Assembly: GCF_000340215.1 (NCBI RefSeq)
Contig: NW_006921539.1
Span: 1,746,507 to 1,810,506, forward strand
Direction of reading: 5' to 3'
DNA: 64,000 bases
DNA from: Pseudocercospora fijiensis CIRAD86
Taxonomy: Eukaryota > Ascomycota > Dothideomycetes > Mycosphaerellales > Mycosphaerellaceae
The notes under the pieces were generated by a model, which had not been told where the DNA came from, did not search any database, and worked only from the letters and a program-made list of their open reading frames with translations. Of the stretch, positions 43,586-55,599 are shown piece by piece. Positions within the stretch are counted from its first letter, which is position 1; each line of letters starts with the position of its first letter. The position numbers were made by a program, and so were the translations under genes.

Positions 43586-46500
43586 ATGGCGAGGCTCGGT
43601 CGGCTGGGCTTCCTGGGCATTGCCGTCGTCTTCCACCTGATCTACGCCTACTCCATCTTCGACATCTACTTCGTCTCACCCATTGTGCGTGGAATGAGAG
43701 CCTACGGAGTCGATGCGCCCACAGCACCCGCCAAGCGACTCGTCCTTTATGTTGGTATGCTGCCAAACAGTACTGCCATCCCTCAGACCATACTGACGTT
43801 ATGTCGAAGGCGACGGCCTCCGAGCAGACAAAGCGTTCCAATTCTTCCCCGATCCATCAAGGCCCGCCAACGATACTTCGACAGATGAGCTCGTGCCTTT
43901 AGCACCTTTCCTACGCTCTCGCGTCCTCGAACATGGCACATTCGGTGTCTCTCATACTCGCGTACCCACCGAATCACGGCCTGGACATGTCGCATTAATA
44001 GCGGGACTCTATGAGGATGTCTCTGCGGTCGCGACAGGGTGGAAGCTGAACCCGGTCAACTTTGACAGCGTCTTTAATCGAAGCAGTCACACATGGAGTT
44101 GGGGAAGTCCAGATATCTTGCCTATGTTCTCAACTGGTGCTGTTCCTGGTCGAGTAACAGATGCCACATATGGCCATGAATTTGAGGATTTCAGCAAGGA
44201 TGCCACGGAGCTTGACCACTGGGTCTTCGATCGTGTGAAGCAGCTGTTCAAAGATGCTGAGACCGATCCCGTTCTCAATGCGCAATTGAACGAGGAGAAG
44301 ATAGTGTTCTTCCTGCATCTGCTGGGGTTGGACACGACAGGACACGCCTATCGTCCGTATTCGAGAGAATACTTGCGAAACATTCAGATAGTTGACAAAG
44401 GTGTTCAGGAGATTACGGAGATCATCAACAACTTTTACAACGACCATGACACCGCTTTTGTCTTCACAGCAGACCATGGAATGAGCGACTGGGGGAGCCA
44501 TGGTGACGGACATCCAGACAACACCAGGACACCACTGATCGCTTGGGGATCTGGTGTCGCGAAGCCGAACACCGTCCGCAGAGGCAAAGCACCGGGACAC
44601 GAAGACGGCTTCTCACACGATTGGAGGCTTGATCATGTGCAACGCCATGATGTCAATCAGGCCGACGTGGCTACACTCATGGCATACTTGGCCGGCCTCG
44701 AGTTTCCTGTGAACTCTGTGGGAGAGCTTCCACTATCTTTCCTTGATGCGACCGACGAGCAGAAAGCCCAAGCTATGTTGACCAACTCCAAAGAGATCCT
44801 GGAAATGTATCATGTCAAGGAGCGACAGAAGATGGCCACAGTCCTGCGCTACAAGCCATATCCTGGCTTTGCCGACGCCGAGCATAGTGTTGAGAACAGG
44901 CTCGCAGGCATCGAACAGCTCATCCGAAAGCGTGAGTACAAGCAGGCCATCGCCCGATCAGACGAGTTGATCAAGCTTGGCCTGGAGGGACTGCGATACC
45001 TGCAGACTTATGCTTGGCTCTTCCTCCGGACTCTCGTCACAGCAGGCTACGCAGGCTGGATTGCCTTTGCATTCACCACCGCCGTGGACGTCTACATGTT
45101 AGACGGCAAGATTGAGCCAGCAAGATCCACGGGGCATATAATTGCATTTTCTTCTATTCTCGTCATTCTTTTCAGCCTGCTATTCGTGGAGTCGTCACCA
45201 ATCACGTATTATGCCTACGCCATCTTTCCAGTGGCCTTCTGGGAAGAAGTCTTCGCACGCCGACAAGCACTCATTGAGGGCAGAAACAAGCTCTTCGCAC
45301 AACTCACCACAGCCGATGCCACTAAGCTGGCATTGAATGTGGCAGCATATTTTGCCCTTCTAGAAGTCATGGTACGGACGGCACCTCAACTGCATAGTGG
45401 CGGAATCGCAGACTGACCTCCTCACAGGTACAAAGCTATTACCATCGTCAGATCTACACCATTCTCTACCTTGCGGGCTCTGTATGGCCTGTGCTGTATG
45501 GTGCCGGATTTGTCCAGAAGAACTGGCTTCTCTGCGCTACCTGGGCACTGGGCTGTGTTTCCATGAGCATCTTCACCTTGTTACCAGCTATGAAAGTGGA
45601 AAGCTCCAATCTCATGTGAGGCGATCCTGTCAACAGCCTAAGACTGCACTGACTCTTCATGCTCTAGATCGCTTGGAGGCTTTCTCATTCTCATGCTGGG
45701 AGTGCTGTATATCGCATTCGAGAAGAGTCTGCTGGTCCAGTGTGCGCCATCTAACTCTGGCTTGGCCGCTGCTGGCGCTGATGGCGTCTCGAGAACAATC
45801 CTCGGAGTGCAGGTAAGTAATATCGATGAAGAACTTTATGTCGGGAGGTTGACTTTCCCACCCAGGTCGGGCTTGTTGCACTTGCCATCGCGGTCACAAG
45901 GTCGAGCGTAGCTTCCTTGCAAGCTAAAGCGGGCCTTCCACTGGGGACACAGATCGTGGGCTGGGCCACACTCGGTAAGCCACTTTCCCTTCTGTTCTGA
46001 ATGCAACTCTCACATGCAGCGCTATCTTCTTCCGCTGCATCATTTGTTCTGCCTTCATTTATATGCCGATATTGCTTGCTATCGTCGTGGGCGCCTCTCC
46101 ACAACCTTTCCAAAGCGTCCGAGAATGGGCATTTACGTCAAGGAGGCCCGAAAACTGGACGATGTGCTCAATGTACTGGAACATCCTTGGAAGTCATTCA
46201 AAGCACTAAAATGGCAGACCCGAATTCCTCTAGGCTTCTTCCTGACGCTATATTTGCCCTTGGCTTTCCTCCTGGCCGCTATCGCAGAGGTGTGCTTTCG
46301 CCTGCCACACAAGCTATTCTGCAACGATCGAAAACGGCGCGTCGCAACAGATGATGTCGTGTTCTGGTCGGATCTAGCAGATGCTTGCCCTCGTCGGAAG
46401 CTACTCATGATCGCTCTGCAAGACGAAATCATCCGCGTGCCACCACAGCTGGATGGGTGCTCGGAGGAGACCTCGCATCATCGTTGCAATTCGTCCGGCG

Positions 46501-47657
46501 AGGCCATACCATACCATAAATGGCTATCGGGTCTTGAAGGCTTACCACCATTGGACTTGCCACCCTCCACGCTTGATCTCCAGCACCGGCAGACGTCTCC
46601 AGATGGAGCCGTCAGTTGTCAGGAGCCACGGCGGGATAATGATACTGCGATGATATGGGCCAGACATAGAATGATCTGCTAATCACCTGTCGTTTCTGTC
46701 TCGCGACATACCAGGAGTCCATATTGGCTGACGATGATCACAGTTGCATCCTTGACAGTGCCCTTCCTACACGCGCTACGACCTCGAGATCACTATCTAC
46801 ACCGCTTGGCAATCATCTTCCTTGCCTTCGGTCCACTTTTCATCATTCTCACAATCTCATACGAGGGACTCTTCTACTTCGCCATCTCGATCACCCTAGT
46901 CTCCTGGGTCCGTCTCGAACATCGTATCCACCAATCCTTCAGCAAACCTTCAGTAACGTCCAGCCTCACCAACGGCTCATCCGGCGATGCACTCAAGGAC
47001 ATCCACTCACCTCTAAACACCGCCGCATCCGCAGCCAAACAACGAGAAAAGGCCCTCGCAACAGGTGACTACCGCAGCCTCACCCTTTCCGACGCTCGAA
47101 TCTGCCTCTTCTTCCTCTTCCTTCTCCAATCCGCCTTCTTCAGCACCGGAAACATCGCATCCGTCTCCTCCTTCTCCTTGGACGCAGTCTACCGCCTCAT
47201 CCCAGTCTTCGATCCTTTCAGCCAAGGCGCCCTCCTCCTCCTCAAACTCCTCGCTCCGTTTGCTCTCGTAAGCGCCAATCTTGGAATTCTGACGAAACGA
47301 CTCCGTCTCAGAGGCGGATCACTTTTCGCCGTAGTCATGGGAATCGGAGACTACTTGACCCTCCGTTTCTTCTGGGAAGTCAGGGATGAGGGTTCGTGGT
47401 TGGAGATTGGGGAGAGTATTAGTATGTTTGTCATCGCGAGTGTGCTTTGTGTTTTTGTCGCAGGACTTGAAGCTTTATCGGAAGTTTTCGTGAGAGGGGT
47501 GGAGTTTAGGGACGAGGAGGAGGAGGAGGATGATGTGGTGGTACGGATTACGGCGAATGGGAGTTCTGGTGATGGGATGAGGAAACGGGGCAAGGAAGCT
47601 AATGGTGGGCTTAATGGGAAACCGCCGCCAGAGGTTGTGGCGGATAATGCTGGTTGA
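43586..47657 (+). CDS. MCD4: GPI ethanolamine phosphate transferase 1
   Basis: Mcd4 (PIG-N) adds ethanolamine phosphate to the first mannose of GPI anchors in the ER membrane. Six exons: 43586-43754, 43810-45371, 45428-45615, 45668-45812, 45866-45974 and 46744-47657, 1028 residues. An N-terminal membrane anchor ([16 protein letters not shown]) precedes the luminal alkaline-phosphatase-like domain with [31 protein letters not shown] and [16 protein letters not shown] (metal ligands Asp278/His279). The C-terminal half has many membrane segments, including [16 protein letters not shown] and [14 protein letters not shown]. All exons keep frame; the last junction reads [13 protein letters not shown], as expected of the family. 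The fifth intron is 769 bp and holds a separate open frame. The tail ends in an acidic run (EEEEE). Confidence 0.93.
45975..46743 (+). other. Unusually long (769 bp) intron of MCD4
   Basis: The donor is GTAAGC at 45975 and the acceptor TCACAG ends at 46743, with a GGCTGAC branch site. All other introns in this window are 46-72 bp. A second good acceptor (ACATGCAG at 46019) lies 45 bp in, so a shorter splice form is possible, but it would lead to a different frame and a stop. Confidence 0.8.
46125..46682 (+). CDS. Candidate nested gene inside the MCD4 intron
   Basis: A 185-codon frame (extendable upstream to an ATG at 46014) lies wholly inside the MCD4 intron on the same strand. It begins [20 protein letters not shown], then has one probable membrane segment ([20 protein letters not shown]), a basic/Cys stretch ([13 protein letters not shown]), a soluble part and a His/Arg-rich tail. 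Codon use looks similar to its neighbours and the frame is unbroken. I do not recognise it. It could be a nested gene, a chance open frame, or part of an alternative MCD4 transcript. Confidence 0.35.
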   Translation: MGIYVKEARKLDDVLNVLEHPWKSFKALKWQTRIPLGFFLTLYLPLAFLLAAIAEVCFRLPHKLFCNDRKRRVATDDVVFWSDLADACPRRKLLMIALQDEIIRVPPQLDGCSEETSHHRCNSSGEAIPYHKWLSGLEGLPPLDLPPSTLDLQHRQTSPDGAVSCQEPRRDNDTAMIWARHRMIC

Positions 47658-48111
47658 TTGATTATCATGTGGGAAGAAATAGAAAGGAAAGCTTGTTTGT
47701 GTATATGAACTTTTATAGATGTGCATGGCATGGCATGCATGGTTGTACAGGATTGATCGTCTTCGTTTGATTGACTGACACGGTGCGGAGAATCACACGC
47801 GGGCTATGAAACGAGTGAATGTTTTGTGAGTACCAAGGCGGCCTTTATGCTTCACGATCCTTCTTTCTTTCCACTTTACATGCATGATCTACTTCTGATA
47901 TCTAAGTCATTCCCACCGCCCTCTGTCCTCCCCCGGCGGGCTGCGGCGCGAGTAATATGTACAAAGAGCGGAGTTAAGGAAATTCGACATCCGCTCTGGC
48001 ATGGCAACTCCCAGGGCGCCATCACCCAATGCTGACGTGGTCGCGTAACTACAGGTAGGTGAACATATAGTTATCTTACAAGAAAGAGGCTGGTAATTCT
48101 TCTTTCTTCTT
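47658..48111. other. Convergent intergenic region between MCD4 and Lon
   Basis: Two genes end toward each other here, so both 3' regions and polyadenylation sites are expected. No gene seen. Confidence 0.5.
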
Positions 48112-51100
48112 TCAATCATCTTCTTCCTTTTCGCGTTCCTCTTTCGGTGGCTTGGCGAGCTCTTTTTTCCAAAGTTCATTGGCGGTGGTTTTATCGACGT
48201 CTGCGAAGACGAGGTCGTAGACATCGGAGTACCAGTCGACGGGTTTGCCTTCGATGCCTTGTTTGATGTTCTGATACAGAATTAGTAGACGTGAAGCGTT
48301 GTGGATATATGTTGAGACTTACCTCTGGCAGCTCGATCCAATCACTCATGCAGTCCCGAGGGAAGATGATCATTCTTGCGCCTGCTCTTCGTGCAGCGAC
48401 CGTCTTCTCGCGCAGGCCACCGATTCTGAGCACTTTTCCAGTTACTGTTAATTCGCCGGTCATTGCGATCGTAGGATCCAAAGGTTTGTCTAATGCCAGG
48501 GACAATAGTGAGGTAGCCATTGTGATACCTGCGCTAGGACCATCCTTTTGTACGGCACCTTCGGGACAGTGCAGATGTATCCGTGCCTTCTCGAAGAACT
48601 TGTTACCTGGGAACTGCTTTGCTAAAAGTCCTTTCGCGAACGAGTATGCAATCTGTGTTGATTCTTTCATAACGGCCTTCAGGTTTCCTGTTCGTTCCAG
48701 GCCTGGTCGTGAGTTGTATGACAGCGCGTTCTCAAGGATGGATTCCACGTATAGCGCTGCGCCACCCATTGACGTCCATGCAAGACCCATGGCAACACCA
48801 GGGGGAGTGACATCGTAAAGTCGGTCGGAAGTGAAGACAGGCGGTCCAACGTAGTCCTTCAAGTTATCCTTGCCGATGGTGACATGCACTGAATCGGGCA
48901 CCTTGAGCGCCACACGTGGCTTCTCAGTCGTCTCGTTCTCGATGTTCTCAGGCGTGTCCTTGACTTCGGAATTATTTTTCTCGGATTCCTTAGCAGCTGC
49001 CTTGCCTTCGTCGGTCAGTGCCTTATCTTCGCTGAGAACGTCCTCACCAAGGTCTTGAATGATCTTAAGTGCTGACTTGCGATAGACCTTCTCGATCTGC
49101 TTCTTGAGATTTCTCACACCAGACTCACGGCAGTATTTGTTGATGAGCTCGGTGATGGCTTCTTGCTCAAGCTTGACGTCAACTTCTTTCAAACCGCACA
49201 GCTCCTTGGCTTGTGGTGCCAAGTAACGCTCAGCAATAGCCATCTTCTCATCGGAGACATATCCAGAGAGCTCGATCATTTCCATTCTGTCCAGAAGTGG
49301 TCGTGGAATCGTGTCAGTCATATTGGCTGTGCACACGAAGAGCACCTTTGAAAGGTCCACAGGCACGTCCATGTAGTGATCGAGGAAAGAATTGTTCTGC
49401 TCAGGATCCAGCAATTCCAGCAGTGCGCTTGACGGGTCTCCTTGATGGCCACGGCCAATCTTGTCAACTTCATCGATCAGAATGAGCGGATTCTCGGTCT
49501 GGCACTTCTTCAAGGCTTGGATGATGCGGCCTGGCAGAGCACCGACGTAGGTTCTTCGGTGACCCTTGATCTCGGCGACATCAGTCAGACCACCGACACT
49601 AAAGCGGTAATATTGTCGGTTGAGAGCTCTGGCAATCGATTTGCCAATACTTGTCTTTCCAACACCAGGTGGGCCGACCATGCAAAGAATCTTGCCTTCG
49701 ACAGTGCCGCGAAGCTTACCAACAGCAATGAACTCGAGGATGCGGTCTTTAACGTCCTTCAGACCGTGGTGGTCTTCGTCCAGGACATCACGAGCGTGCT
49801 GGATACCAAAGTTTTCGGCGCTTCGTTGACCCCATGGAATCTGCGTCAGCCAGTCCAAGTAATTTCTCGTCACGTTGAACTCAGATGCAGCAGGCTCGAG
49901 GTGGGTGAGCTTATTTAGCTCTTCATCAAAGACCTTCTTCACCGGCTCAGGCATGGCCAGCTTGGTGGCCTTCTCCTTGAACTTCTCAACCAGTTTATCC
50001 TTGCCATCACTTTCCAGACCAAGCTCGCGCTTGATGCCCTTCATCTGCTCCAAGAGCCAATACTCTCGCTGGCGCTTCTGAATCTTACTCTCCACATCTT
50101 TTGAAATCTTGCTGCTGAGTTGCGCGTTCATGTGCTCCCTCTTGATAACTTCTAGCGCCTTGCTGAGACGCTGCTCGATGTTCAAGGAAGAAAGAATGCT
50201 TTGCACTTCCTCCATCTCCCCTCCTGATACAGCAGCTGCGAAGTCTGCAAGTTTGGCGGGTTCGTCGGCGATGTTCGCGGCGGACTGTGACATGGCGAAA
50301 GCAGAGACGTGATCTCGGAACAAGTGGTTAGCATTGCCAATTTCGCGGCAAGTATTCACGATTTCAGAGATCAGTGCTCGGATGGTCTCCGATCGTTTGT
50401 CAAAAGGCTCGTCCTTGAGATTGTCAACCTTCACCAGACTGACGGGCCAAGATCGCAAGAAGTCCGTAGGCTGGATCGCAGCCTTGACCCCTTCCTCAGA
50501 CTTTTCCTTCTCCTTCTCAGGCGTCTGCTCCTCGAAGCTTGCTGTCACGCCACCTTTCTTCTCTTCCGTCTCTGGCTTCTCGCCTTGCTCTTCTGATGGC
50601 ACTGCGCTTTCAATGGTCGCTTGCGCCACTTGTGATTCTGGTTCTGGGGCTGCAGGTGCGCCTCGGTTGGGTGGGATCAGTTCGCTCAACTTGATTCTCC
50701 GATGTGGGTACAAGACGGCTTGCAAAGCTTTATCCTCGCCATGTCCAGCAGGAAAGGCGCCTGTGACCTGACAGAAAGTTCCCACGTCGTAAACCTCGCT
50801 GGGGTCGTTGATGACATCTTGGCTGCTCTCTTGGTCTTTGAGCAGGAATGCGCCCACATAGCTCTGCCCTCGCTTCAACAGCTCCTGAACTGCTGCGATG
50901 ACATTCGGATCTCTAATTGTGATTGCCTTGTAGAAGCCAGGGAACAGCGGGCGTTGCGCAATCGGAATTGCTAGCACCTGCGGGTAGACATCTGGCACTT
51001 GGGGCTTTGTGAGCTCCTTGCTCTGCTTGCCACCCTTCTTGCGGTTGCCACCATCTCCGCTACCAGACTCGCCTCCAGTACCCGCACCACTTCCAGCGCT

Positions 51101-51466
51101 TGGTGCCTTGCCATCGCTCGGTATCGGCGTCGGCTCAGAAGGCTTCGTTTTCGCGTCTAGTTCTATCGCTTCGCTTGTGCTCTCTTCCTTGGCCTCTGCG
51201 TCTTCGCTTTTCTTGCCAGGTCTCCCAGTCAGTGCGGTGAAGAAGTCCTCGCTCGTCTTGTCTTTTCTCCTTGCTGGCGATGTAGAAAAGTGTCGTGATG
51301 ATAGCAGCGTGGTTGATGGCAGATAAGACCGCGGGATTGTCCTATGCAAGGGAAGACTGGGCGCAAGCCGCTGAGCCTGGCAGGCTCTACATGGCGCTCC
51401 GGCAACGGTATATGCTCGCGATTGCTGGAGCGATGTTCGCCATGCCTGGCTTCGTCCGTAGACCAT
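48112..51466 (-). CDS. PIM1: Mitochondrial Lon protease
   Basis: ATP-dependent serine protease of the mitochondrial matrix that degrades misfolded proteins. 1100 residues in two exons: 51466-48323 and 48270-48112. The 52-bp intron (GTAAGT...TCAG) sits after IELPE, and splicing restores the conserved C-terminus NIKQGIEGKPVDWYSDVYD. In order: a mitochondrial presequence (about 1-65); a Gly/Ser/Lys-rich linker; the LON substrate domain (about 160-350, with an acidic insertion); a coiled-coil; the AAA+ module with Walker A GPPGVGKT (598-605), Walker B LILIDEVDKIG and a Lys/Glu-rich insert at 810-850; and the protease domain with Ser978 (KDGPSAG) and Lys1021 (the dyad). It is convergent with MCD4. 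Confidence 0.96.
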
Positions 51467-51757
51467 GCTCTCGTGACTCGGTGTATGCCCTCGCTCTCTC
51501 CGTCGTGGTGGGCGGGATCAAGAGAGTGTAATATGATAGAATGTTTCCCGTCCAGCGAACTTCTCGGCTACAAAGACTGGAGCTCGGATCATGACGAAAC
51601 CATCGGCCTCCGGCCGCCGAAGCCGCAATCGATGCCAAGCCAAGCCATATTGCATCACACTCTTCTATGCAGTGCCACATAGACATCTACATTATCATAA
51701 CCGCCCGCTCCAACTGTTGATCTCCTCGATTTATCGATAAATACATACCACTGACTA

Positions 51758-51779
51758 CAGCGTCAACGCACATCGGAGT
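51758..51779 (+). repeat. Left terminal inverted repeat of the Tc1/mariner element
   Basis: 22 bp beginning CAGCGTCAACGC and matching the complement of 61791-61812 exactly; adjacent bases also match partly (AAAAG vs GAAAG). Confidence 0.9.
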
Positions 51780-51904
51780 AAAAGAGCGCTTATGCATTCT
51801 AGGGTATCGCGACCCTTACTTAGCGGCACCGCTTGCTATACAAAGTATAGTATACCTAGGTATTAGAAGCTAATTAGTGCGATTATTAGGAACTTTAGTT
51901 CTTC

Positions 51905-52052
51905 AGCTAGTTTAGTAACGATTAGGGTTAAGAAGGAGGGTGTTTTAGAAGCCGTATAGAAGGCTAGTTTAAAGCCGTATAGACAGCTAGTTTAGTAACG
52001 ATTAGGGTTAAGAACGAGGGTATTTAAAGCTGTATAGAAGGCTAGTTTAAAG
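51905..52052 (+). repeat. Direct repeat of about 70 bp, period 80, in the mariner left arm
   Basis: Two copies (51905 and 51985) begin AGCTAGTTTAGTAACGATTA and end GGCTAGTTTAAAG; they differ by a few bases and a short gap. The function is unknown; it could be a subterminal repeat. Confidence 0.75.
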
Positions 52053-52059
52053 AATGTAG

Positions 52060-52734
52060 ACAACTATAGACAACTAAGTAAGCGCTATACTATCTACTAC
52101 TATATTTAACCGCTATTAGCGTTAATTACTATACGATAGCGAGCCGGCATACTATTAATCTATTATTATACTAATTCTATAGGTACGTTATAGTATTCTT
52201 CGACAATTGCTAGCTAAAGGTTACGGCTAGTAGGTCTGTTTCTATAGCGTTTAATTACCTACTTAATTACTCGCTATAGGTTCTCGATAGGGTTTAAATC
52301 TAGTAATAAAAGTAGCTAGTTGTCTATAAGAATAATACGGCGAGCTCGTAACTAATTAAGTATATATTTAGCTCTATATATAGGCGCCGAGTCTTATTAG
52401 AAGAGTGCTGTTCTTAAGTGCAAGGCAGGCTCGTAACCGAGAGGGTGTTCTTAGTTAGTAATAAGGCTATTTATACGACTAATCTCTTCTTAAACTAGTA
52501 GCAAGACCTTCTTATAGTATAACTCTTTGTTAATATTGCCCTACGTCTTATCTTATAGCAGGAGTAGTCCTTTGCCGCTAATACTACTAATATAGGCCTA
52601 TATTATCTAGTATAGAAGGCGTTAGAAGCGAGGCCTCGAATAGTAGTCTTAGTTACGCTTACTAACTAGTCGAGTAATAAAGAGCCTCTCGTATAATCTA
52701 TTACGTATAGCACACTCGTCGCTCTATAGAACGT
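52060..52734 (-). pseudogene. Tc1/mariner transposase, C-terminal half, broken
   Basis: The minus strand reads L-stop-SDECAIRN (first catalytic Asp), GKGLLLL, GNINKELYYKKVLLLV, a stop then DSAPIYRA (second Asp) and DLNPIENL-stop-RVIK (Glu). It is followed by RYRNRPTSRNL and a C-terminal MPARYRIVINANSG. Several Trp and Gln codons are now TAG, and Pro/Ser codons have become Leu. The retrotransposon cut the gene just before the SDE motif; the upstream part resumes at 59929 (TKED-stop-VN). Confidence 0.8.
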
Positions 52735-52879
52735 TGTTACGGAGTAACCCTCCTATTCCTAGTTAAGGATGCCTTAGGTATCAAGTCTTAGCGCCGTGGT
52801 TTTTACGCTTCTCGCGCGCCTCTCGTAGATAGACATCTTCGAGAACTCGTTTTAAACCATTTAGTTACCGCCCTTAACA
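52735..52879 (+). repeat. 5' LTR of chromovirus 2
   Basis: 145 bp, starting TGTTACGGAGTAACCC and ending CCCTTAACA; matches 59779-59923 with only a handful of G/A and C/T differences. Confidence 0.94.
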
Positions 52880-53099
52880 TTTCTCGAAGATCCCTAAATA
52901 GATCGAGATACGGCTATTATTAGGTAATTAGTAGTCGTATCCCGGTCCTACTTATACGCAGGCCTAACGCCCGGAGCGCGTCGCTATATAAACGGTATAG
53001 TATAAGCGAAGTACGGTGCTTTAGTCTTTAGTGCTTCGAATAGACTCTTCTTAGTTAGAAGATACATTCGTATACATTAATAATAAGTTATTAGGTAAG

Positions 53100-55410
53100 G
53101 ACAATATGTCCTAGTAGTAATAGGACGGCTCGATACCTCTACCGCTAGTTCTATAGTATAGCAACACTTAGTAGTCTGCTTAGTCTTAGACTCTCTAATA
53201 GCAATCGGCCTAGAACCCCGAAGACGATAACAATTCCTTCGACTTTAATATAGGCCTTAACGATTAGTCCGATAAGGAAGAGGAGGAAGGCGGCGAAGAC
53301 GCTCCGATCGGCGAGCTAAAGCCGGGGCAGTATATATAGGAAGAGCTCGAAGAGATTATAGGTATAAGCTATACTAGCCGCACGGATCCTAATATCGACG
53401 ATGCCCGCTTCCTTAAAGACTCCCCGACTAAGCCCGCTCCGCCGCCTCTACCGCCGGATATCTAAGGTTTCGAAGAAGAGGAAGACCTACCTTAGAAGCG
53501 TCGCGGTCGGTAGGCTAGACGTAAGTAAGACGCAAACAGCTCCTAGCTTCCTTCCCTAGTTAGGTCTATAAAGGCCCTAAGAATAAGATCTCGTCTATAT
53601 ATACTAGCAGCTAGCACTAGCTCCGGCAGAATTCAGCCCAATCTAGACTAAGGCACTCGCGCACGTACTATGTCGACTCTAGACCTTACGGACTAGATAC
53701 TATGCGACTAGAATCTACGCGGCGAGGAAGTGCTACGTTATAACCTTAGATATTTTAAGGATATCACCGATATATAAGACCTATCTACGCGTATGCAAAA
53801 GTACCCTAATAAGTAGCTAGACCTCCTTAACAATGCTGCCCTACTATAGGCCGACTAACCTGCTGTTCTATAACAGACTATTAATGAAGTGAATTAAGCG
53901 AAGTAGGAACGCGATAGCGCTATATCTCGCGTCTAGTACCTAAAGAATGCTAATAACGCTTACACTATTTAACTAAAGGAGCTGACCGAGAAGAGTAAGC
54001 GCTACGAACTAGCGCTAAAGAAAGCTAAAGAGCGTATTGCCCGGTACCGTTCTATTAGAGATACCGATAAGACAGAGATCGAGCAACTCTAGAAGAAGGT
54101 TAAAGGTTTAGAAAAACAACTTACTATTGCTAAAGCTAATGCTAGCAATACCCCGAAGCGCCGTAGCAAGCTATAAACCGATAACGAAGACCTCCTCGCC
54201 TAATTCGAAGAAGACTCCGATAACGTTTACTTTACTATACGCTAGAATAGAGGCACCGGTACTACCGGTCGCAAGCGCGAATAAACGCTTCCTACTAAGA
54301 GCTCCCGCAATACGCCGGTTAAGAAGCGCCTAGAGCGAGAGCGAGAGCGCACTTAGCGAGAAGAACTTAAGAATACGTACGCCGCTAGCGATAAAGACGA
54401 TAATCTAGGCTCCTTAAGCAGCTCTACGTCTGAGTCCGACGAGTACGACCGAGACCGCCGAGGTCGATACCGAGGTCGTTATAATAGCCGCGACCGCAAG
54501 TACAAGCGTAAGGACAAGTCTACTAAGTTGCCCGCTATATTTGCGGCTAATAATAAGGCTAAGGATAAGGATATGCCGTTCCGCGAATAGAAGAGTAAGA
54601 TACTATATACACTAGGCGAGAGCAAGAAGTCTAAGAGGAAGAAGATCCGAGCCGTACTTAATAACACTACCTCTAATGCTTTCAACTACCTCGAGCTAGT
54701 TATCCACTCGTTTACTAAGCACTAAGATGCCTTTAAGTTTATAGAAGAACGCTAGGGTAATTAGTATTAGAAGTATACGAAGCGCGCTAAGTTTACGAAG
54801 CTCTAATAAGGAAAAGATAAATCTTTCTCGAACTTCTAGCCTCGCTTTATCTATTACTAGCCCTTCCTTAGCTTTAGTAACAACGATAAAGAAATAATAG
54901 ACAACTTGCGCGACAAGCTTAACGATAGCTTTAAGCAATCTATTCGGTCTAAATTCTTCGATATACTCTATACTATACGAGACGAGCTCCGCATCTTCGA
55001 TATTAATACTACCCGCTAGAAGCTATAGAAGAAATCTAATAGCGGTAGCGGTAGTAGCGGATCTTATAAGGAGAAGGACAAGGACAAGGATAAGGACGAT
55101 AATAAGCGCCCGTCGAAGATACTATACTAGACTAACGAGGATATGCGTAATAACTACGATTAGCCGGTAACAGTTAATAGCAAGAAGTACGAATACAAGC
55201 CGATTACTAAGGCTTTATTTAAGTCGCGAGAGACCTACTTTGCTTATCGAGATAGCAAGTATAGGCGTACGGAGACTGCCTGCCCTCTCTTCCTATTCTA
55301 TAAGAACCGTAGAGGCAGAGGCACTAATGTGAATACGAAGCCTACGAATGCAGCGACTTCTATCGAGAACCCGCTATCTACCTACGAGGATTAGTTAAAA
55401 GAGTAAGCTC
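53100..55410 (+). pseudogene. gag region of chromovirus 2, broken
   Basis: Long stretches of charged sequence with Lys/Arg/Glu/Asp runs (about 53990-55100) typical of a gag C-terminus and linker, then CPLFLFYKNRRGRG near 55290, just ahead of the protease. I do not see an intact zinc knuckle. Stops are frequent. The start of gag is uncertain. Confidence 0.5.
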
Positions 55411-55599
55411 TAAGTACAAGTATACTACTTAGAGTAAACCTAAACATATCCGTATACCTAGCAAAGACCCTCCTAAATACTCTCTTATAGCCCTAACGGC
55501 GTCCTTTCCGAAACGAGCTCTATCGCTAAAATCTCAAGCTATTATAGCTCTAAGCGACCTGCCTACTATTCTTGACTCCTTAGCCGTATACGTCGACGT

